DNA from: Pseudomonas sp. WS 5079
GTDB lineage: Bacteria > Pseudomonadota > Gammaproteobacteria > Pseudomonadales > Pseudomonadaceae
Direction of reading: 5' to 3'
DNA: 64,000 nucleotides
Assembly (NCBI RefSeq): GCF_012985465.1
Contig: NZ_JAAQWN010000001.1
Span: forward strand, 496,001 to 560,000
The notes below the pieces were generated by a model that worked only from the letters and a program-made list of their open reading frames with translations, did no database searches and had not been told where the DNA came from. The stretch's first letter is position 1. Each line of letters opens with the position of its first letter. Position numbers and translations under genes: made by a program. Below are positions 1 to 8,400 of this stretch, in pieces.

Positions 1-760
1 TCGCCAGGGCACTGATCAGCCGCGCAGGCTCATCCTGGCCATCATCCTCAATAACCTTGCTCAGGTCGCCGCTGGAGATGGTCTCGGCGGCTGCCACCGC
101 CTTGCGCAAGGGCGTGACAATGCTGCGGGTCAGCAGCCAGGCGAGCAATACGGTCATCAGTGCCGCGACCACCGACACCACGATTATCCCGCTGATCGCA
201 TCGCGGTAGCTGCGCCCGGCGTCGTCCCCGGCCTGCTTGGCATCGGCAGCGTTGATCGCAATCAACTTGTTGAGCTGTTCACCCATCTGATCGGTGCCGT
301 CCTTGATCCGGCTGTTGATCAGGGCCCGCATCTCCTCGACCTTGTTCTGCTGGGACAATGTCAGCATTTCAGCCTGGGCTTTAAGGTAGTTGTCCAACGT
401 CACCGCAAAAGTCTTGTAAAGCGCCGCTTCTTCGGCGCCGGCCGGCATCGCGGCGTAACCCGCCTGGGCTTGGCGGGCCTTGTCGACCAGGACATCAATG
501 CGCGCCTGGGCATCTTGCAGGGCGCCAGGCTCGCGGTTGACCAGCACCCGGAACGACAGAATGCGCAGGCGTAATACGCTCTCGGTCATATTGGCCAGGT
601 AGCCGACACTCGGCAGCTGATTGGCGCCCATGTCCAGCGCGGCCTGGCGAATCAGGGTCATGCGGTTGACGGCAAACACCCCCAGAACAATCACAAGCAA
701 CGCAATAAACGCAAAACCGAGAAACGCCCGAGGTGCGATATTCAAATTACGGAGGGACAT
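1..760 (-). CDS. Methyl-accepting chemotaxis protein, N-terminal part (runs off the left edge)
   Basis: Reverse-strand reading from ATG at 760 gives MSLRNLNIAPRAFLGFAF, a cytoplasmic start and first membrane segment. A periplasmic four-helix-bundle type region of about 150 residues follows, then a second membrane segment (IIVVSVVAALMTVLLAWLL) and the start of a HAMP linker (TRSIVTPLRKAVAAAETISSGDL). This is the architecture of a chemoreceptor that senses a small ligand and signals to CheA. Only about 253 residues are inside the window, so the signalling domain is missing. The ligand cannot be deduced. Confidence 0.88.
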   Translation of the reverse strand, partial: MSLRNLNIAPRAFLGFAFIALLVIVLGVFAVNRMTLIRQAALDMGANQLPSVGYLANMTESVLRLRILSFRVLVNREPGALQDAQARIDVLVDKARQAQAGYAAMPAGAEEAALYKTFAVTLDNYLKAQAEMLTLSQQNKVEEMRALINSRIKDGTDQMGEQLNKLIAINAADAKQAGDDAGRSYRDAISGIIVVSVVAALMTVLLAWLLTRSIVTPLRKAVAAAETISSGDLSKVIEDDGQDEPARLISALA

Positions 761-994
761 AGGAAAGCTCTCAAAGAGGGATGGCTGCGAGCGTCCTTGC
801 CGCGACACGGTCACTTAGCGTCAACGCACCGAGATGACTGTTCGGCGCCACTGTTATAAGGGTTGTGTGGGCCTGTAAGAGGTATCGGCCGGCTTGAGGC
901 TTTTTGCACAAACCGGAGAAATATATTTTCACACTTTTGACAGTGGGCGCTTTCTGGCATCCTGCGCCTCCATTTTCTGACCCGAGCACGTATC

Positions 995-2422
995 TTGTCT
1001 GACGCTCAAGCCCCCCGCCCCCGTTATAAATCGGACCTGATCTATGGTCTGGAAGACCGCCCGCACTTCACGGCGGCGATTTTTGCCGCCCTGCAGCATG
1101 TGCTCGCCAGCTTCGTCGGGATCATTACCCCGACCCTGATCGTCGGCGGCGTACTGGGCCTGGAAAGCGAAGTGCCCTACCTGGTCAGCATGGCGCTGTT
1201 CGTCTCCGGCCTGGGCACCTTTGTCCAGGCGCGACGTTTCGGCCCGGTGGGTTCGGGCTTGCTGTGCCTGCAAGGCACCAGCTTTTCCTTTATCAGCGTG
1301 ATCCTCAGTGCCGGCTTCATGGTCAAGGCCCGGGGCGGCGGCACCGAGGAGATTCTCTCGACGATCTTCGGCATCTGCTTCTTCGCCGCATTTATCGAAG
1401 TGGTGCTCAGCCAGTTCATCGGCAAATTGCGCAAGCTGATCACCCCGGTGGTGACCGGCACCATCATCACCTTGATGGGCCTGTCGCTGATCAAGGTCGC
1501 CGTGACCGACATGGCAGGCGGCTACGGTGCCGCGGACCTGGGCGCAGCGGGCAATATGGGGCTCGCAGCCCTGGTGCTGCTGACCATCGTGGTGCTCAAC
1601 CGCTTCAATAACCCGTTCCTGCGCCTGGGCTCGATTGTCATCGGCCTGACATTGGGGTTTGTGGTGGCCTGGTGGCTGGGGCGCGTCGACTTGGCGGCAT
1701 TGCCCCAAGTGCCGCTGATCAGCGTGCCGGTGCCGTTCAAGTACGGGTTCTCGTTCGACTGGGTGGCGTTTATCCCGGTGGCGGTGATCTTCCTGATTTC
1801 GCCCCTGGAAGCGGCCGGTGACCTGACCGCCAACTCGATGATTTCCCAGCAGCCGGTCAAGGGCCCGCTGTACATCAAACGCATCAAGTCCGGCCTGCTG
1901 GCGGACGGCCTGAACTCGGTGATGGCCGCTACCTTCAACAGCCTGCCGATGGTGACCTTCGCGCAGAACAACGGGGTGATCCAGTTGACCGGCGTGGCCA
2001 GCCGCTATGTGGCGTATTTCATTGCCGGCCTGCTGGTGTTGCTGGGCCTGTTCCCGATGATTGGCGCGGTACTGCAACTGATGCCCAAGCCGGTGCTGGG
2101 CGGCGCGACCCTGATCATGTTCGGTACGGTGGCGGTGGCCGGGATCAAGATCCTTGCCGAGGCCGGGCTGCATCGGCGCAATGTGCTGATCGTGGCGATT
2201 TCCCTGGGCATGGGCCTGGGCGTGGCGGCGGTGCCGGAAGTGCTGCGCGAACTGCCCAAGGCCTTGCATAACATCTTCGAGTCGCCGATTACCGTGGGTG
2301 CGTTCTGTGCGATCCTGCTGAACATTTTCCTGCCTGAAGAGTTCATAGAGCTGGAAGAAGATGAATTTGACCCGGAAGCCTCTACCCTCAAAGTGATGCA
2401 GGACCCGGAACCGACCAAATAG
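995..2422 (+). CDS. Nucleobase:cation symporter-2 (xanthine/urate-type permease)
   Basis: The 475-residue polytopic inner-membrane protein fits the NCS2/NAT family, which imports nucleobases with protons. Near the middle it carries the NAT signature QNNGVIQLTG followed by VASRYV, the form seen in xanthine and uric-acid transporters rather than in UraA. Acidic and polar residues in FLISPLEAAGDLTANSM match the substrate-binding helix region. The start is TTG with no strong ribosome-binding site, so the exact N-terminus is uncertain. It is followed after 8 nt by a lipoprotein gene and probably shares a transcript with it. Substrate (xanthine versus urate) is an inference. Confidence 0.88.
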   Translation: MSDAQAPRPRYKSDLIYGLEDRPHFTAAIFAALQHVLASFVGIITPTLIVGGVLGLESEVPYLVSMALFVSGLGTFVQARRFGPVGSGLLCLQGTSFSFISVILSAGFMVKARGGGTEEILSTIFGICFFAAFIEVVLSQFIGKLRKLITPVVTGTIITLMGLSLIKVAVTDMAGGYGAADLGAAGNMGLAALVLLTIVVLNRFNNPFLRLGSIVIGLTLGFVVAWWLGRVDLAALPQVPLISVPVPFKYGFSFDWVAFIPVAVIFLISPLEAAGDLTANSMISQQPVKGPLYIKRIKSGLLADGLNSVMAATFNSLPMVTFAQNNGVIQLTGVASRYVAYFIAGLLVLLGLFPMIGAVLQLMPKPVLGGATLIMFGTVAVAGIKILAEAGLHRRNVLIVAISLGMGLGVAAVPEVLRELPKALHNIFESPITVGAFCAILLNIFLPEEFIELEEDEFDPEASTLKVMQDPEPTK

Positions 2423-2430
2423 GAACCCTT

Positions 2431-2898
2431 ATGCGCAGATTGATCGGCCTGACCCTGTCTTTGATATTGCTCAGCCTGAGCGCCTGCGCCTTGTTCCCCA
2501 ACCGTGACCCGCTGCATATCAATGTGGTGGGCATCGAGCCGCTGCAAAGCCAGGACCTGGAAGTGCGCTTTGCAATCAAGCTGCGGGTGCAGAACCCCAA
2601 CGACACGGCCATCGACTACAACGGCGTGGCCCTGGACCTGGAGGTCAATGGCCGGCCGCTGGCGGCTGGGGTCGCTGATCAACAGGGGTCCATCCCGCGC
2701 TTCTCCGAGACGGTTCTGACCGTCCCGGTCAGCGTTTCAGCGTTTTCGGTATTGCGCCAGACCCTGGGCCTGAGCCAGACCCAGAGTTTGAACAACCTGC
2801 CCTATGTACTGCGCGGCAAGCTGGCAGGCGGGTTGTTTGGCACGATGCGCTTTGTCGATCGCGGTACCCTGGACCTGCCCAACACCGTGACTTGGTAA
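2431..2898 (+). CDS. LEA type 2 family lipoprotein
   Basis: The 155-residue product has a hydrophobic signal peptide ending in the lipobox LSAC (Cys about residue 18), so it is likely an outer-membrane or periplasmic lipoprotein. The mature part (VVGIEPLQSQDLEVRFAIKLRVQNPNDTAIDYNGVALDLEVNG, quoted in part) has the LEA-14/WHy immunoglobulin-like pattern with the characteristic RVQNPN motif. Function in bacteria is unclear; the fold is linked to desiccation or stress tolerance in other organisms. It sits 8 nt after the permease gene and just before a GNAT gene. Confidence 0.85.
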   Translation: MRRLIGLTLSLILLSLSACALFPNRDPLHINVVGIEPLQSQDLEVRFAIKLRVQNPNDTAIDYNGVALDLEVNGRPLAAGVADQQGSIPRFSETVLTVPVSVSAFSVLRQTLGLSQTQSLNNLPYVLRGKLAGGLFGTMRFVDRGTLDLPNTVTW

Positions 2899-2903
2899 AT
2901 AGC

Positions 2904-3452
2904 ATGGACACCTTGCCTACCCTGTACACCGAACGCCTGATCCTGCAGCCGCTGACCCTGGACGATGCCGAGGGCATACAGCAGCAGTTTCCCCACTGGG
3001 AAGTGGTGCGCTACCTCAATGCCCTGGTGCCCTGGCCCTACCCGGCCGACGGTGCGCGCAGTTACCTGGAACAGGTGGCTTTGCCTGCCATGGCCCAGGG
3101 GCGCGAGTGGCATTGGTCGATCCGCCTGCGCGAGACGCCCGAACGGTTGATCGGCAACGTGAGCCTGATGGATGAGCAAGACAACAACCGTGGCTTCTGG
3201 CTCGGGCCGCAATGGCAGGGCCAGGGGTTGATGAGCGAAGCCAGCGCGGCAGTGACCGCGTATTGGTTCAAGGTGCTTGGGCGACCCGTGCTGCGGGTGC
3301 CCAAGGCGGCGCCGAACCTGGGCTCACGCAGGCTTAGCGAAAAAACCGGGATGCGCTTGATCCGCACGCAAGAAGGACAGTTCGTGGAGGGGGCGTTCCC
3401 CAAGAACATCTGGGAAATCACCCGCGAAGAGTGGCTCAAACAACAGCTGTAG
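2904..3452 (+). CDS. GNAT family N-acetyltransferase (RimJ/RimL-like)
   Basis: The 182-residue protein begins MDTLPTLYTERLILQPLTLDDAEG, the usual opening of the RimJ/RimL subgroup of GNAT acetyltransferases. An acetyl-CoA-binding type stretch (GPQWQGQGLMSEA) lies near residue 105. I chose ATG at 2904 over an in-frame TTG 12 nt upstream, which would overlap the preceding stop. The substrate is unknown; relatives acetylate ribosomal proteins, amino acids or antibiotics. It is the last gene of a likely three-gene run with the permease and lipoprotein. Confidence 0.82.
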   Translation: MDTLPTLYTERLILQPLTLDDAEGIQQQFPHWEVVRYLNALVPWPYPADGARSYLEQVALPAMAQGREWHWSIRLRETPERLIGNVSLMDEQDNNRGFWLGPQWQGQGLMSEASAAVTAYWFKVLGRPVLRVPKAAPNLGSRRLSEKTGMRLIRTQEGQFVEGAFPKNIWEITREEWLKQQL

Positions 3453-3469
3453 GCACCGGCCAGCCAGGC

Positions 3470-3721
3470 CTACTTGGCGGCCATCAGGCGGTTGACTTCG
3501 CTGCGTACCATGTTGGCAAATTCCGGTGGCGACATACCGTCCAGTTCCGAACGCACCCATTCGGCCCATTTGCCCTTGCGCTTGGCGCGCTCGCCAAACA
3601 GCCGCGCGCCCTCGCCCTTGGCCTTGCCCAGGTTGCTTTGCCACAAGTCATACAGACGGGACTTTTCATCTTCAAGCGCCGCACGCTCGGCTAAGGGCTT
3701 GTTGGCCAGATTGAAGCTCAT
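3470..3721 (-). CDS. Small conserved hypothetical protein (83 aa)
   Basis: The 83-residue protein is highly charged and predicted largely helical (AERAALEDEKSRLYDLWQSN, then GERAKRKGKWAEWVRSELDG). It has no signal peptide or membrane segment. It is convergent with the GNAT gene and divergent from the DUF883 gene. Codon usage matches the neighbours and the start has an AGG upstream. I do not recognise a characterised family. Confidence 0.65.
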   Translation of the reverse strand: MSFNLANKPLAERAALEDEKSRLYDLWQSNLGKAKGEGARLFGERAKRKGKWAEWVRSELDGMSPPEFANMVRSEVNRLMAAK

Positions 3722-3886
3722 GTGGAATTACCTGCTGCACAAATAGGTGACATCTTACACTGTAGGTGGAAAGGTCCGAATTCGGATTTTGCATAGACTC
3801 AGTAACCCACGAAAAAAAACTGCAACTTTTGCCGTGCTGCAAGACTCCATTGTTCACTGCCCACTTACCCCGCAAGGAGCTACTCA

Positions 3887-4207
3887 ATGGCCCGTAAAAC
3901 CGCCGCCCAAGCTGTCGAAGAGCAAATCAAGGACCAGGCGTTCAGCGAACTCCAGGCCCTGATCGAAGAATCCGACAAACTGCTCAAGAGCAGCGCGTCG
4001 CTGGTGGGAGAAGAAGGTGAAACCCTGCGCGAACAGGTCGCGATCAAGCTCAAGCAGGCCCTGGACTCGGTGTCCAGCGTGCGCGAGCGCAGCAAGCCGG
4101 TGGTGGATGCCACCGAAACCTATATCGGTGGCCACCCTTGGCAGACCGTGGCGATTTCCGCAGGCTTCGGCCTGGTAGTGGGCCTGCTGCTGGGCCGTCG
4201 CAACTGA
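3887..4207 (+). CDS. DUF883 family (ElaB/YqjD-like) membrane-anchored protein
   Basis: The 106-residue protein has a long amphipathic helical region (residues 1-80) followed by the signature Y-I-G-G-H-P-W-Q and a C-terminal hydrophobic segment ending in GLLLGRRN. This is the ElaB/YqjD/YgaM pattern. E. coli YqjD-type proteins are inner-membrane proteins that bind ribosomes in stationary phase. A strong AAGGAG site precedes the ATG. The gene stands alone. Confidence 0.9.
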   Translation: MARKTAAQAVEEQIKDQAFSELQALIEESDKLLKSSASLVGEEGETLREQVAIKLKQALDSVSSVRERSKPVVDATETYIGGHPWQTVAISAGFGLVVGLLLGRRN

Positions 4208-4246
4208 TCGATAACACGGCTGGCGCGGCTCAGCCCGCGCCCGCCA

Positions 4247-5278
4247 TCAGCCTTGCGCCAACGCGCGCAACCGCGCCAGCTCATCCCCATCCAACATAAT
4301 CCCTTCCAGCGCGGCCTTGTCCCGTGCGCGATGACGCCGATCGCCCGGCAAACGCCGCAACCCCGCCGCATGCATCTGCCGCACTAGTTCCTGGCTGCGT
4401 TGGGCGAAGTCTTGCCCGGCGGTTTTGCTCGGGTCGATCACGATCAGCAACTGGCCGGTCCAGGGCGTCTTGGCGCCGGGGTGGTTGGACCAGTCGAATT
4501 CAAACGAAAAATTCCCCCCGGTCAAGGCCCCCGCCAGCAGCTCGACCATCATCGACAACGCCGAGCCCTTGTGCCCGCCAAACGGCAACAACGCACCGCC
4601 TTCGAGGATCGCCCTGGGGTCCTGGGTCGGCTGGCCCAGGCTGTCGACACCGGTGCCCGGCGGCACCCGTTCGCCCTTGCCCGCGGCGATCTGCACATCG
4701 CCATGGGCAATGGCGCTGGTGGCCAGGTCAAACACAATCGGCGGCCCATCTGCGCGTGGGGCGGCAAACGCGATGGGATTGGTGCCGAACAAGGGCCGAT
4801 CCGCACCGTGGGGCACCACGCAGGTCATGCTATTGACCACACTCAGGGCGACCAGGCCTTCTTCGGCAAACGGTTCGACATCCGGCCACAGGGCGGCAAA
4901 GTGATGAGAATTACGAATCGCGAGTACGGCGATCCCGGCGCTGCGGGCTTTTGCCACCAATAATGGGCGGGCGGCAGCCAAGGCCGGTTGGGCAAACCCA
5001 TTGGCGGCGTCTACCCGCACGAAGCCCGAGGCAACATCCTCGACCAGCGGCACCGCCTGGCCATTGACCCAGCCGCTGTCCAGGGTCGAGACATAGCCCG
5101 GTATGCGAAACACCCCATGGCTATGAGCCCCATCCTGCTCGGCGCGGGCGCAGTTGTCGGCCAGTACGCTGGCAACCTCATGCGAGGCCCCATGACGGGT
5201 AAAAATAGCCTTGAGTAGAGTCACAAGTTCAGTGAAGCCGATTGAAGTATTCACTGCGGTAATGGGAGTGGCTGACAT
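4247..5278 (-). CDS. dpkA: Delta1-piperideine-2-carboxylate / Delta1-pyrroline-2-carboxylate reductase
   Basis: The 343-residue protein belongs to the malate/L-lactate/ureidoglycolate dehydrogenase-like (Ldh2) fold. The stretches DGAHSHGVFRIPGYVSTL, AIRNSHHFAALWPDVEPFAE and GTNPIAFAAPR match the Pseudomonas DpkA reductase closely from memory. DpkA uses NADPH to reduce cyclic imines to L-pipecolate or L-proline, in D-lysine and D-proline/hydroxyproline catabolism. I chose ATG at 5278, with GGAG 8 nt upstream, over a longer frame start at 5383. It is divergent from the giant toxin gene. No D-lysine genes are adjacent. Confidence 0.85.
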   Translation of the reverse strand: MSATPITAVNTSIGFTELVTLLKAIFTRHGASHEVASVLADNCARAEQDGAHSHGVFRIPGYVSTLDSGWVNGQAVPLVEDVASGFVRVDAANGFAQPALAAARPLLVAKARSAGIAVLAIRNSHHFAALWPDVEPFAEEGLVALSVVNSMTCVVPHGADRPLFGTNPIAFAAPRADGPPIVFDLATSAIAHGDVQIAAGKGERVPPGTGVDSLGQPTQDPRAILEGGALLPFGGHKGSALSMMVELLAGALTGGNFSFEFDWSNHPGAKTPWTGQLLIVIDPSKTAGQDFAQRSQELVRQMHAAGLRRLPGDRRHRARDKAALEGIMLDGDELARLRALAQG

Positions 5279-5407
5279 CTGAAGCTCCAGAATTGTTATT
5301 GGAAGGGGCAACAGCCTGCTGGATTCAGCTGCTTGATTAACAACGCGTGACAAGTGAGCTGTCAACCACCGTTGCGGTTTCAAGCCTATTTATTTAGGGC
5401 CCTGCGG

Positions 5408-8400
5408 ATGCCCGCCACGCCTAGGCTCGATGCCTTCTATAACCTGCACCGAGCCTTTGCGATGGACGACCTGCAACTCCCCTACTTTTTCCCCGAGGCC
5501 ATGCGCCTGGCCAAGCGCCTGAGTGAGCGCGAACGCCAGCGCGATATCGGCGACCAGGATCGCCAGTTCCTGCGCAATCTGTTCTTTGCCAGCGCCACCG
5601 GCCGTAAAGCCCAATCCCCGCCGATGATCGCCGAGCGCTTGCTGCTCAACTGCCCAGGCAAGGAACCGATTGAACTGGCCGGGGCATTCGCGATGGGTTC
5701 CGAGGGCGACTACAGCGCGGTTTTTTTCTATGGCCCGCAGACCGGACTGGAGAAATTCAGTGATTACGGGCAATTGTCGCAAGCACTGAAAACCAGGCTG
5801 GGCGATGAGCACAAACGTGGCGAGCTATTGCATTTCCTGTCCATTGGCCAACGCGCAGATTTCAGCTTTGCGGCCGGTTCTACGCTCACTCGGCAACTGA
5901 TCGAGGGCAACGTATTCGACGAACAAAAAGCCTGCATCGAGCGTTACCAACAACTGAATGTGCAGGCAATGCTCGATCAATTGGGCCAGTTGCCGTTATT
6001 GGAGACGTTGCTGGACCAACTGCTGAACAGCACGTTGCGCAAGGCCTTTCCCAACGCTGATCAACACAAGACCCACGTCTTTTTGTATGCCCTGGCGGCC
6101 TCCCCTACCGAGCAGGACCGCTGGGTCGACGCGCTGCGCCTGCGCGATGCCCTGCTGTTGTTTTATCGCCAGCAGTCCTGGCCCGTAGGCCTGCGCCGGG
6201 AGTTCGTGAACCCTGAGGTGGCAGCGACCCAGGGCACCAACACACTGTGGGAAGAGGGGCTGAAACAAGCCTCGCGCCAGCTACATCTGTTCCTCCTCAA
6301 CTCAATAGAGACCTACTGGAACGCTGACATCCATCCCGGGCAGTCGAGGCGCGAGTACTTCGCCCAGGCGATGAGCGATAAATCCAGGGTCGATCTGCTG
6401 TTCAAGCGCCAGGAGGATGTGATTTCGGCGCAACAGTGGCAAGAATTGCAAGCGCTTTACCTGGAGGGCAACCGCCGAGGAACAATCCCTATCGAGAAAG
6501 TCCGGCTATGGGAGTACCCACCCCATTTTGTCGAGTTGGCCAGTACGCTGGTGATTACCGATAGCCTTAACTGTCTCTACACCCAATCCAAGGGCTTGCA
6601 AGTACTTGCAAGCTATGACGACTTGCAGGCAACGCTCAAGGCAATGGCCCAGGCGAGGGGGCATGAAGATGATTTTTTCGGCTTCCTGGGATTGGAGGAA
6701 CGGGCGCGGTTCATAGGTTTTAAACATCCACAGATCAGTTCGGCCTCTATCAATGGGCCGGTATTCAACACCTTGTTTGAAGGCATCATCAACAAGCAGC
6801 GGCAGAACCTCGAGTATTGCCTGGATATCTACCGGCGTAACCTGGGGACGGTCAATGCCTACGCCCTGCTTGATCACGGCCTGGATATCCGTGCCATGCT
6901 TGACCATCGTCTACTGGGACTGGATGCCAAGGGTCGGTGGAGCACTCACCCATCGCCACCTTCGGTACCCGCTGAAAGGGCGCGACTGACAATCCGCAAA
7001 CTGCACAGCCTGGTCAACGCACAGGGCGATCTGATAGCGCGGATTCCCAATCTTGAGACGCTGATTACCGACCAACTGCGCCGCACCTTCAACCTCTCTA
7101 CCGGGATCGCCCTGGATCCGGCAAACCTCTACATCAGCCGCTATGCCACCCATGCCGACGCTCAGGAACGCCGTACGCCCCAAGCCAGCCAGAGCATCCT
7201 CGCCCATTGCATCGCCCGGCTGAAGGGAGAGGCACAGGCCATCCCTGACTCTGCGCAGTACGGCGTGTACAGGCCACGGAACCACGGCGTGGCAGCAAAA
7301 CGGCCGGAACTGAGCATTGCTCGACTCAATAGCATGCTCACCCAGTGGTTGCTCGTGCTAAACCTCCAGGCCGTCGCCCAGACTCCCCGCGCGGGCCTGG
7401 AGGCATTGATCCCCACGCTGGCACACAGCATGGCAGTGGGAATTCTTGAAGAGGCTAGTCTCAGACTGCTCGATAAAACCCTGGACGAACGTGATGTCGG
7501 CATCCTGCGGGCCGTCCTCAATCCGGACACCACCAGCACACGCCAGCCTCTGACCTTGAACGGCTTCACACCCGAAGCCTTCACCCTGTCGCTGCTGGCG
7601 AAAGGCCAAACCACCTTGCGTCAATTGGCCAACTGTTTTGTGCTGACCGAGCGCGGCGGGCTTGATCAGCATCACTCCGGACATGCGTTGTTGTGGACGC
7701 CCGCCACCGGCGTGGAAGCCTTTACTACGATCAGTTACCTGCGCGACGCATTGGCGCACCGGCTGAACGACTCGGCCCTACGCCTGAGCCTGCTGGAAAA
7801 CCTGGACGCGCTTAAGCGGCTCCCCCATCAACGCTATGAGCTGGGACCGCTTCAATCAATCAGAGAACCGGTGCTGCATAGGTGCCAGCGATCGTGGATC
7901 GATCAACACATCGCCCAGCGCCAACACACTCTGGCGTTCAAGACCAATGCCCAGTCATTGGTCCAGGCGCTCGGCGAGGTGCAGCGCCAACTGCCGGCCA
8001 ATAATCTGCAGCGCGCTATCGATATCGCCCGCTGGGCTGAACTCAGGCATTCGCTGCCCGACAGGCTCGGGGCCGCGCCGGCCAGGGAACAAAGACGCCA
8101 CGCGGAGATTCTCGAGCAATATCGCGTCAGTACGTTGCATGGCCGGGACTATCTTTATGAGCTCCGGTCATTGCGCCAGCATGTGTCGGATCGCCTTAAC
8201 GAAATGCTCGTCGATTACTCGCTGTTTGCCGATGGGGTGCAGATCGTTCCCAAGCTGGCCCTGGCAGGGCTACGCCAGAGCCTGCTGGATTTCGCCATGA
8301 ACCCCGCCAGCCTGCAAAGTGCCAGGTTCGATGTGGTCTGTACGTCTGCCGACCTTACGGAAACCGTGGTGCGCCAGATGCTGACCCAGTTGAAAGTCCA

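Noticed and set aside
929..2269. 446-residue antisense frame over the permease gene
   Set aside because: His/Gln/Arg-rich low-quality translation in the shadow of a well-supported family gene; no start signal.
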